Source of the DNA: Flagellimonas sp. S3867
GTDB taxonomy: Bacteria; Bacteroidota; Bacteroidia; Flavobacteriales; Flavobacteriaceae
Direction: 5' to 3'
NCBI RefSeq assembly: GCF_014698935.1
Contig: NZ_JACVMN010000002.1
Span: 558,001-622,000 of the forward strand
Length of the DNA: 64,000 nucleotides
A program made the position numbers and the translations under genes. The notes beneath the pieces are model-generated. The model had not been told where the DNA came from and made no database searches. It saw only the letters and a list, made by a program, of their open reading frames with translations. Shown piece by piece: positions 57,096 to 64,000 of this stretch; within the stretch, counting starts at the first letter, position 1, and the number at the start of each line of letters is the position of its first letter.

Positions 57096-59201
57096 TTATT
57101 GGTCATTGAAAGTTTGTATCCCTTCAAAGAAGTAATCCAATATATAATAATCGAATTCATCTAAATCCCGGGTCGACCCTATTGTTCTCTCAAGGCCCAA
57201 GTCGTTGAATTTTCGGATTGCTTGGTGAATAGTTAATTCTGGGTCATAAAAATTTATAACCTTGGAATGATGCATCTTTTTTGATATCATTCTTGGCAAA
57301 CCATATTCCTCAAGTTGAAATACCACCCGAGGTAAAAATGCTTGGGAACATAGGGTGATGAACCTTGAAATATCATAATTTTTATTTTTCAGTATCCTTT
57401 TTTGAAGGATGTTCAAGTCTTGTAATAGTGCCGAAAACTTAAAGGTTATATTCCTTTCTAACTTGAAAAAATCATCGATCCCAACATCGTATTCTTCGAG
57501 TTCATCCAAAAGTTGCGGTATTGATTTCCTCCAGTTGAAGGCGACAATTTTTATGAACTCAACAAAAGTTGTGTAACTGGTGTCCCAATTCCCAGGCTGC
57601 AATCTTATTATTCTATATAGAAGTCGATCCCAGTTTTGAGGAATAAACCTATTCAAATAACCAAGACCATTCCAACTGTCTGGATTTTCAGATAAGTCAA
57701 TGGCAATTTTCTTAATTAGGTCTGAGTTGCTTGATTGAAAAGCGGCTTCTGATTTTAATTCTTCATATACTTGGACTCCTAAAAGTTTAGACATTTCTTC
57801 ATTGTGATACTGAATTTTCGCTACTTGGTCTTTTGTCAAATATGATTCATATTTAACCTCATCTATATCACCTAAAATCTCTTCTGGAAATGGTAAATCC
57901 AATTGGGTCTGTTCTTCCTTAGGAGGCTCATCTAAAATGAATATCTTTCCTACGAAATGTTTAAACATTCTTCCTCCCCGACCCATGATGTTTTTATAAG
58001 TAAAATCATCTAGTCTTGCACTTCCTTTTCTGTTTATCCAAATAACAACGTTCTCAGCAGATGTGTTTACACCTTCAATAATGGAAGAAGTGGAAATTAA
58101 TTTCTCTATACCCTTATTTTCTTCAAACAACTTAACTTGAATCTGACTTAATGATCTGTGAAGTCTTCCATTATGAACCCCTATTCCTCTACTTATCAAC
58201 TTTGTCAAACTCCAATTAATATCATAGTTTTTCGAAAGCCAATCTGAAAAGGACTCTAAGAGTTCGTTTGAAGTAGGCTCGTATCTATCCAAAAAAAGAT
58301 TAGTCAAGCTATCAATATTAGCATAAGTGCCGGCGTAAATAAGTGTCTTTCCGGGATTGTCAGATAATACTTGAAGAAGTATTTCGCTTTTGTCTTTATT
58401 GCCACTTATTTGGCCATATAGTTCATGTTTTTCCAAAAAAACAGTGTTAAAATCCAGTTTGATGAATTCCATGTCCTCCGTGAATGGATTATTGTCCAAA
58501 GAAGATATATTCGGGGCCAAATAATATTTCTGTTTCGATTTAGAGCCCAATTTTATCATAGCCCTAATCAAACTTGGAGACCTTTCCTTATCAAATTTGC
58601 TGCTGGCCTTGTAAAACTCGTCCACAATTAGGATATCAAAGGATTCCATAACATTTAAATAGTTCATCGCTCGTTCTTGCGGGAAGACGAAAATGTTTTT
58701 GTTTGCAGGCTCAACATCTGATGTTGTTATTATTTTATACTCATTTGCAAACTTTTTGTAAAGCCTTCTTCTTGTTTCGTCCGTAAGAGCAATTGTTGGA
58801 ACTATTATCAAAACATTGTTTGGCTTTCTAAGCCTAATAAATGCGTCAATTACAAAACTTTTTCCAAAACTTGTAGGTGCGCTGACCGCAATGTTCGAAC
58901 CTTGTAATAACTTTTTAAGAAGAAAAGATTGCTCCCGGTGGAGTGTGAGCGGTGTTTTTTCTCCAACATCCACTTTAAAAGCATCATAAACAAAACGCTC
59001 TTCCCAACTAGACGTTTTAAAATCCATGTAAGGAAAGAGCCCTGTCTCCCTTATTAAATGATTTAATAAGGGAGTGTATTCAATGTCATTCGAATTGTGA
59101 TAATCGAGTAGTTTTATCAATTCCTGTCGCGCATCATTTTCTTTATCATCAATTAAAAGAGAATTGATTTTATGGTAGTTTTGAAATATTTGGTCTTCCA
59201 T
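57096..59201 (-). CDS. hamB: HamB, superfamily 2 helicase of a Hachiman system
   Basis: A 701-residue DExH-type helicase. Walker A is APTSFGKS (108-115), motif Ia VPTIALTDE (134-142), motif II VDEFYKAS with D194-E195 (DEFY in place of DEAH), motif V STSSIIEGVN (370-379) and motif VI MGRGGRM (406-412). The C-terminal 250 residues are helical and family-specific. In Hachiman, HamB translocates on nucleic acid and restrains the HamA nuclease until phage damage is sensed. The gene starts 1 bp after hamA, the normal order. Confidence 0.88.
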   Translation of the reverse strand: MEDQIFQNYHKINSLLIDDKENDARQELIKLLDYHNSNDIEYTPLLNHLIRETGLFPYMDFKTSSWEERFVYDAFKVDVGEKTPLTLHREQSFLLKKLLQGSNIAVSAPTSFGKSFVIDAFIRLRKPNNVLIIVPTIALTDETRRRLYKKFANEYKIITTSDVEPANKNIFVFPQERAMNYLNVMESFDILIVDEFYKASSKFDKERSPSLIRAMIKLGSKSKQKYYLAPNISSLDNNPFTEDMEFIKLDFNTVFLEKHELYGQISGNKDKSEILLQVLSDNPGKTLIYAGTYANIDSLTNLFLDRYEPTSNELLESFSDWLSKNYDINWSLTKLISRGIGVHNGRLHRSLSQIQVKLFEENKGIEKLISTSSIIEGVNTSAENVVIWINRKGSARLDDFTYKNIMGRGGRMFKHFVGKIFILDEPPKEEQTQLDLPFPEEILGDIDEVKYESYLTKDQVAKIQYHNEEMSKLLGVQVYEELKSEAAFQSSNSDLIKKIAIDLSENPDSWNGLGYLNRFIPQNWDRLLYRIIRLQPGNWDTSYTTFVEFIKIVAFNWRKSIPQLLDELEEYDVGIDDFFKLERNITFKFSALLQDLNILQKRILKNKNYDISRFITLCSQAFLPRVVFQLEEYGLPRMISKKMHHSKVINFYDPELTIHQAIRKFNDLGLERTIGSTRDLDEFDYYILDYFFEGIQTFNDQ

Positions 59202-59202
59202 T

Positions 59203-60123
59203 TTAATCTCTATGAGCCTTTGCTATTTGAATAAATTTTTCAACTATCTTTTTCTTTTCAGCAACTGGAAATAGTATGATGTGAAACTTTATTTTTTCGT
59301 AGAGATGAACATCGGAACATTCCGAAATTTGCTTTTTGAAATATTCAGTTGCCCTATCCTTATGATAGTTGAGAATATCCTGTTTGTATTCCTCTGAATA
59401 TTCAATAACACCTTTTGTCTGATTGCACTCATACAATAGCAAAATTGGGATATTAAGAATTGGCTTTATTTTATCAACAGATTCATCTTGAGATAAACTC
59501 TCCTTTATTTTGATTTTTAGCTCAGGAGATATTTCGTCGAAATCATTAATATCACTTAGGTTCGTAATAATGCTATTTTCTTTTTTTATTTTATCTAGCC
59601 CTATAGATTCTTTAACAGATTGCACTACCTTATCCAGTCGAGCATTTTCAATACTGTTGTAAAATTTGGATTCGCCAAACCATAATGAAAAGCTTTCATT
59701 TGGTTCTACCACGATATGGACGCTGTCTGATCCTTTTGCCTCATCATTTGTATTTTGCTTGTAATAAATCTTCGGAACTATTGGTAAAGCAGAATAATGA
59801 TGTTTCATTATTCCGTAGAGAACAATTTCGGCTACTTCACTCCCTTTTCCAAAAGCTTTTTTCCCTTCAACTAATCTTAATTTTTTAGCAGATTCAATGA
59901 GTGTTGAGCCTTCTCCTTGATTAATTAGTGCTTTTCTCTCGCTGAGACTAAGAGCTGTTTCCTTAATGTTATCCCAGACAAACTTTTGAAACTTATCGTA
60001 TCTCCATTCTCCATTTTCAAAATCATTCAAAATTCCAACAACCCATTTATTGTCTGTAGGGGACAGAGTATCGTCTAAATTTAGACTGTCGAATAAATCA
60101 TTTACTATTATTTCAAATTTCAT
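59203..60123 (-). CDS. hamA: HamA, DUF1837 nuclease of a Hachiman system
   Basis: A 306-residue protein matching DUF1837. The central domain has KGSEVAEIVLYGIMKHHY (93-110), VPKIYYKQNTNDEAKGSDSVH (split here, about 116-136) and LWFGESKFY (147-155). The conserved E96/E99, D133 and E151-x-K153 form a PD-(D/E)xK nuclease core. HamA is the effector that degrades DNA when released by HamB. It is the first gene of the hamAB pair and is divergent from the restriction enzyme gene across 240 bp. Confidence 0.88.
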   Translation of the reverse strand: MKFEIIVNDLFDSLNLDDTLSPTDNKWVVGILNDFENGEWRYDKFQKFVWDNIKETALSLSERKALINQGEGSTLIESAKKLRLVEGKKAFGKGSEVAEIVLYGIMKHHYSALPIVPKIYYKQNTNDEAKGSDSVHIVVEPNESFSLWFGESKFYNSIENARLDKVVQSVKESIGLDKIKKENSIITNLSDINDFDEISPELKIKIKESLSQDESVDKIKPILNIPILLLYECNQTKGVIEYSEEYKQDILNYHKDRATEYFKKQISECSDVHLYEKIKFHIILFPVAEKKKIVEKFIQIAKAHRD

Positions 60124-60363
60124 TAAAAATGCTATTCTTAAACATTACCAGACTAAAAGCTCAAGTCGGACAATAATCAAAAATCATTTTCACGTTCAGG
60201 TGACACTTGATTCTTGAAAACTAAAATTCAATTTTGGGGAAGGGAGGGAAGATATATTAATTTTATAAAAATCAGTTGTAGAAAAACCTTAGTTTTTCTG
60301 GGGTTTTCCTATAATCATAATTTGACTATTTTTAATATTTTCCCACAAAATAGATTCTTACTT

Positions 60364-60990
60364 ATGAGATTTACCTCTCACTCATTTAGACATGCCAGCA
60401 CAATCCTACAGGAACCCGACTTTGTAAATCTCTACAAAGAGTTAATTAGGGTAATAGATGGTATTTCTGACGAAGATATCATTGAAGAACACGACGCATT
60501 TGGAATGAACGGTGAAGACAGAATTCCCAAAAGCATCTCTAAGGCTATCAACAATTTGATTAAGCAAAGGCTGGTTGAACAAGGATGGTCTTCAGAATCA
60601 AATATTTTTCAGCACGATGATTACACTGGGGATGCTTGGAGGCTGGACTTTGCTAAGGAAGATATCTCTGTTGAAGTTGCATTCAATCATAGTACTGTTA
60701 CTGCATGGAATTTAATTAAACCAGTACTCGCAAGTGAGCTTAATCATGTTCAAAAAGCTATTCAAACACGAATTGGGGTCATCATTACAGCAACTAAAGA
60801 AATGAAGGCTGTAGGAGGGTTTGATAGCGCTATAGGGTATTATGAAAAATATCTAGAACACCTCGCTCCTTTAAGAAATTTGTTAACCGTTCCTCTCTTA
60901 ATAATTGGACTTCTCCCGCCAGAAACATTTACAATTGAAGAATTCCAATTGGCACCGAGAAAAAAAATCGGAAAAGTGGTTATGTTGTAA
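60364..60990 (+). CDS. Type II restriction endonuclease, BglII/BstYI-like family
   Basis: A 208-residue enzyme from the ATG at 60364 (MRFTSHSFRHASTIL); a TTG at 60214 would add 50 unrelated residues. The layout matches BglII/BstYI: LYKELIRVIDGISDEDI (23-39), AINNLIKQRLVEQGW (61-75), the catalytic segment with D95 and E104 in ISVEVAFNHS, IQTRIGVIITATKEM, and PLLIIGLLPPE at the end. The spacing D-x8-E fits BglII D84/E93. The third position (Gln95 in BglII) is Ala106 here. The target is probably a GATC-centred hexamer, by family only. It is convergent with the methyltransferase, 14 bp between stops. Confidence 0.8.
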   Translation: MRFTSHSFRHASTILQEPDFVNLYKELIRVIDGISDEDIIEEHDAFGMNGEDRIPKSISKAINNLIKQRLVEQGWSSESNIFQHDDYTGDAWRLDFAKEDISVEVAFNHSTVTAWNLIKPVLASELNHVQKAIQTRIGVIITATKEMKAVGGFDSAIGYYEKYLEHLAPLRNLLTVPLLIIGLLPPETFTIEEFQLAPRKKIGKVVML

Positions 60991-61004
60991 ATCCGCCTTC
61001 TCAA

Positions 61005-62231
61005 CTAAAGATTTTTTTCTAAAGTATTTGCCAACCTTTTGACCACATCTACGACTAATGCATTTCCCATAAAAAAAGCTCTTTTACTATCTGATATGCC
61101 TTCCAGTTTGGTATGATTGTCCGGAAAAGTATTTAATCTCTCCAATTCCAAAGGAGTTAGTCGTCTCAGTCCTTTTGGAGTTTGAACTACATGTTTAAAC
61201 CTAGAAGGACTTTTACCTCCTTCTCCTGTTATTATTGTCCTAGAGGCCTTATCTAACGGATCTGGAAATTTCATCCCACCCTCAGAATAATAGTAAACAT
61301 GTCCATTAGCTGCTCTTCTTGCAAGCTTCTTCCCTCCTTTATGATATTCCCACTTATCTAGTTCGCTTTCGTCAAGGTAAAAATCATCATTAACGTTGTC
61401 ATGATCCAATACATCACCTAAACTTCGGTATAGCCCAGCATAATTAGATTTTACCTTTTTAGAATAAACCTTCCCGTTTACCATTATGCCTGCATTCTGA
61501 AAAGGGGATGTCTTCCCTTCAACATTAAACTCCTCTGTCAATCTTGTTAGGCTCCATTTTTTTAAGCTAAGTGTATATTCTTTTTGTTCTTCGTCCACTA
61601 TCGGAAAAGTCTTCGAAAAAATTCCATCAAAATGCAACCATTGAAAGGGGTCATTCTTAAATAAATTATTATAAGTTTTTTGAGATTTTAGATATCCGAG
61701 TATAAATACACGTCTTCTTCTTTGGGGCATACCATAATCAGCAGCATTGATTACTCTCCACTCGCAAGCATAACCCAACTGGTCAAGGCTTTTAAGCATT
61801 ATTGCAAAATCTCTTCCTCTTTGAGCGGCAGGAGATTTCAGTAATCTATCGACATTTTCTAACATCAAAATACCAGGTTTGTTCTGCTTCTCTTTTAAAA
61901 TTCTGTGGATTGACCACCATAGAACTCCCTTTTTACCAATAAGTCCCTTGGAGTTATGTAATGTTGTAGCTACAGAGTAATCCTGGCATGGGAATCCAGC
62001 AACCAGCATATCATGGTCCGGTATTTCAGAAGTGGGGACCTTTTCAATGTCTTCATTGCTATGTCCCTCTTTTCCAAATCGAGCTTCATAAACAAGGGAG
62101 GCGTGTTGTGCTTTAGTTGACGGCTCCCATTGATTTGACCAAATCACCTTAAACTTTGTGCTATTTTCCAAACCAAGTCGAAATCCTCCAACTCCAGCAA
62201 ATAATTCAATTACCTTAAAGTAGTTGTCCAT
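61005..62231 (-). CDS. DNA (cytosine-5-)-methyltransferase
   Basis: A 408-residue C5-MTase with all major motifs: I, FAGVGGFRLG (11-20); IV, GFPCQDYS with catalytic Cys82; VI, LENVDR (124-129); VIII, GMPQRRRRVFILG; IX, RRLTPLELERLNTFPDN; X, FMGNALVVDVV. The target-recognition region between VIII and IX (about 185-325) is long. Paired with the BglII-like nuclease, it should protect host DNA by methylating the same site. It has its own promoter-like box upstream (62248-62255). Confidence 0.95.
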   Translation of the reverse strand: MDNYFKVIELFAGVGGFRLGLENSTKFKVIWSNQWEPSTKAQHASLVYEARFGKEGHSNEDIEKVPTSEIPDHDMLVAGFPCQDYSVATTLHNSKGLIGKKGVLWWSIHRILKEKQNKPGILMLENVDRLLKSPAAQRGRDFAIMLKSLDQLGYACEWRVINAADYGMPQRRRRVFILGYLKSQKTYNNLFKNDPFQWLHFDGIFSKTFPIVDEEQKEYTLSLKKWSLTRLTEEFNVEGKTSPFQNAGIMVNGKVYSKKVKSNYAGLYRSLGDVLDHDNVNDDFYLDESELDKWEYHKGGKKLARRAANGHVYYYSEGGMKFPDPLDKASRTIITGEGGKSPSRFKHVVQTPKGLRRLTPLELERLNTFPDNHTKLEGISDSKRAFFMGNALVVDVVKRLANTLEKNL

Positions 62232-62247
62232 TAGTTTAGTAATTGAT

Positions 62248-62255
62248 CAAATATA
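62248..62255 (-). promoter_or_regulatory. Predicted -7 box of the methyltransferase promoter
   Basis: On the minus strand TATATTTG matches TAnnTTTG, with a TTGG (62275-62278) about 19 bp upstream as a -33-like element. Transcription would begin about 10 bases before the ATG. Confidence 0.55.
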
Positions 62256-62600
62256 CTTGTTAGCCCTTTAGGATCCAAGCCCATCGCCAACTATATTATC
62301 AAGAGTTTATCAAAAAGTCAACAATGATGAAGTGAATTCACGACTAACTTTAATTAAAATAAAAGCGAGCGAAACTAGGTTTCGCGCTGCAAGCGTCCCA
62401 AATACTTACACAAACTAATACTACAGAGCGAGGCAAAAGTTCCATTTCAAAACAAAAATGGGTCAATTTTTCCCCTTGTTTATAGGGATTTTGAGAGGAT
62501 TTGACCCAATTTCACCAAAAAACACCCAGCCATCTACGGTAGCTTCCAAAAAACCTGAATGGACCAAAGATTACTATCCGAAAACACTCTTTTTTGAGTT

Positions 62601-62683
62601 TTTACAGCAAAGTTTTTCAATGTTTTCATGGGTTTACAGCGTTTTTACAGCAAAAACCGTGATTTCTCTTTTATAGCTGTAAA
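62601..62683 (+). repeat. TTTACAGC iterons near the integrase
   Basis: Direct copies of TTTACAGC at 62601-62608, 62633-62640 and 62644-62651, and an inverted copy GCTGTAAA at 62676-62683. Such short repeated boxes suit a DNA-binding protein (excisionase, replication initiator or regulator). Confidence 0.6.
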
Positions 62684-62994
62684 CAAGTAAAAGCCATGAT
62701 TTTACTGGCCTTTTGGCCAGAAATTGGGCAACGTAGCACCGCTTTAGCGTGCTACCCTCTCGCTGTTCAAAATTGGTCTACTCCGTATCCCAAATCTTGA
62801 ACACTGCCAAACCAGCTTTTTACATCCGAGAAAATAGGTTGTGCACCCTATTCCAATTTTACTTTACGCTTATCTTCCCGAATGCTATAAAATCGGAACA
62901 GAATCCATGTGCAAAGTTTTTGGGTAAGATTTGGGTTTTAAAAACAAGAAACTACTGTTCTTTTTTCAGTTTTTATCAGAGATAGACGACCATG

Positions 62995-64000
62995 TCAAGC
63001 ATTGGCATATTTACTTCTTACCAATTCCATATCCTCCATAAGTTTTTTGTCAAGCACCTTGGCGTATATCTGTGTAGTCCTTATCGACTGGTGCCCCAGC
63101 ATCTTGCTCACGGATTCAATTGGCACCCCATTAGCCAAAGTAACTGTAGTGGCAAATGTATGCCTGGAAAGATGGAAGGTTATTCGTTTATTTATTCCGC
63201 ATAATGTCGAAATCTCCTTTAGGTACTGATTAGTTTTTTGGTTGCTCAATAAGGGAAGTAAGGGCATGTTTTCAGGTTTTGGAATGCATTTTTCATACTT
63301 CTCCAATATTCTTTCCGCCATTGGCAAAAGAGGGACGGTACTCTTGACCTTGGTCTTTGTCCGCAAGATCTTTATCCAACGCCTACCATCTATCCCTAGT
63401 GCTATATTGTCCCTTGTCAATTTTTTTACATCAACATAGGACAGACCTGTAAAGCAGCAAAAAATAAAGACATCCCTTGCCCGTTCCAAACGCTGCGATT
63501 TGAATTCCTTTTCCATCAACGTTTGTAGTTCAACCTCGGTAAGTACCTCCCGTTCGGTTTTCTGCCATTTGGCCTTCCAATGGAAGAAAGGGTCGGAAAC
63601 AACCCAATTGTTGGCAAATGCAATCCGCACTATCTTCTTGAAATTGGTCACATACTTGGTAATCGTATTATGGCCTCCCGCACCGACCATATGAAGATAA
63701 TGCTCAAACCGGGTAATGAACCCTAGATCTACATCCTTGATAAAAAAATCCCGTTGCCCATACACTTTTTGGATGAATCTCTCCAAATGGTTTCGTGTTC
63801 GCACATGCCGTCTATAGGTACTATAGGTATAATCCTTTCCCATCAAGCTTTTCACTTTGGCATTGTGGCCGTCATAAATTGACAGTACCGTTTTTAGTTC
63901 ATTGCCCTTGTTCAACAGACGTCCTTTTAGCATCGATGCCGTATAGGGCTTTGTCTGTGCCACAAAGTCTCCTTGGATGCGCCGGATCCGTGTTCTGAGT
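62995..64000 (-). CDS. Tyrosine recombinase / integrase (N-terminus beyond window)
   Basis: The frame is open to the right edge: codons before the GTG at 63963 continue RIRRIQGDFVAQTKPY, so the N-terminal arm-binding domain lies outside. Visible parts are the SAM-like core-binding domain (YSTYRRHVRTRNHLERFI) and the catalytic domain, with HLSRHTFATT (H-x-x-R) and LGHQSIRTTQIYAKV carrying the nucleophilic Tyr. The usual first catalytic Arg is missing in CCFTGLSYVDVKKL, as in IntDOT-type Bacteroidota integrases. The stop is at 62995. It marks the right part of an integrated element. Confidence 0.92.
   Translation of the reverse strand, partial: LRTRIRRIQGDFVAQTKPYTASMLKGRLLNKGNELKTVLSIYDGHNAKVKSLMGKDYTYSTYRRHVRTRNHLERFIQKVYGQRDFFIKDVDLGFITRFEHYLHMVGAGGHNTITKYVTNFKKIVRIAFANNWVVSDPFFHWKAKWQKTEREVLTEVELQTLMEKEFKSQRLERARDVFIFCCFTGLSYVDVKKLTRDNIALGIDGRRWIKILRTKTKVKSTVPLLPMAERILEKYEKCIPKPENMPLLPLLSNQKTNQYLKEISTLCGINKRITFHLSRHTFATTVTLANGVPIESVSKMLGHQSIRTTQIYAKVLDKKLMEDMELVRSKYANA

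Larger units (their letters stand above)
62232..62994. other. Structured non-coding region between methyltransferase and integrase
   Basis: 763 bp without a credible gene. It contains a hairpin at 62369-62385 (GCGAAAC / GTTTCGC, loop TAG) and three direct plus one inverted TTTACAGC. A CTGGCC-TTTT-GGCCAG hairpin lies at 62705-62720, and a GTAGCAC/GTGCTAC hairpin at 62733-62755. A frame of 72 codons (62458-62676) spans the repeats and is unlikely to be coding. The region may hold recombination or transfer sites of the element. Confidence 0.5.

Noticed and set aside
60214..60363. N-terminal extension of the restriction enzyme from a TTG codon
   Set aside because: The 50 extra residues do not resemble the BglII/BstYI family, while the ATG at 60364 gives the expected length.
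62458..62676. 72-codon open frame on the plus strand upstream of the integrase end
   Set aside because: It covers the TTTACAGC repeats, has no family character, and the region is better explained as non-coding.
62601..62683. TTTACAGC repeats as a CRISPR array
   Set aside because: Units are only 8 bases, unevenly spaced, one is inverted, and no cas genes are near.

Overview
The window looks like a chromosome segment of a member of the Flavobacteriaceae (Bacteroidota). The evidence is AT-rich DNA, two SusC/SusD pairs, lipoproteins with short lipoboxes, TAnnTTTG-type -7 promoter boxes, a pdxA-yceD-rpmF-fabH-accB-accC cluster as is usual in this family, and an integrase of the Bacteroidota type. 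The genus cannot be fixed from the sequence. No complete rRNA or tRNA gene and no CRISPR array were found.

Layout. (1) 1-11.5 kb: five tandem, paralogous MacB/FtsX-type ABC permeases (the first cut by the window edge) followed by one ATPase. (2) 11.5-23 kb: housekeeping genes. These are a FAD amine oxidoreductase, accC, accB, fabH, rpmF, yceD and pdxA on the minus strand, ribE and a HEAT-repeat protein on the plus strand, then an NagX-like acyltransferase with an SSS symporter, and a TauE/SafE permease. (3) 23.2-29.2 kb: a small SusC/SusD/lipoprotein operon ending in a strong terminator. (4) 29.3-34.0 kb: a duplicated module of membrane-anchored AraC regulators and DUF1579-like secreted proteins, with a secreted cupin. 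(5) 34.3-50.6 kb: a polysaccharide utilisation locus. It holds a propeller/Y_Y_Y/LuxR regulator, SusC, SusD, a double-LamG lipoprotein, two tandem GH144-type lipoproteins, a GH3 beta-glucosidase and a type I sulfatase, and it is closed by a terminator. GH144 plus GH3 points to a beta-1,2-glucan-like substrate; the sulfatase is the unexpected member.

(6) 50.6 kb to the right edge appears to be an integrated genomic island. It begins just after the PUL terminator with what looks like the 3' end of a tRNA gene and a 35-bp motif that recurs at 54.4 kb, and a tyrosine recombinase runs off the right edge. The first unit (50.9-54.3 kb) has three tightly packed envelope-type genes of unknown function, divergent from a secreted, very basic protein ending in a ParB-like domain. 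The second unit is a defence island: a compact three-gene operon (cupin-like protein, SLATT two-TM protein, membrane-anchored GGDEF protein), a Hachiman system (HamA DUF1837 nuclease, HamB helicase) with a three-TM protein behind it, and a BglII/BstYI-like restriction enzyme convergent with a C5-cytosine methyltransferase.

The best candidate for an undescribed system is the cupin-like/SLATT/GGDEF operon at 54.5-56.5 kb. A nucleotide-signal synthase next to a 2TM effector family has the logic of a signalling defence system, but I do not recognise this combination. Functional statements are inferences from motifs and gene context; no similarity search was possible.
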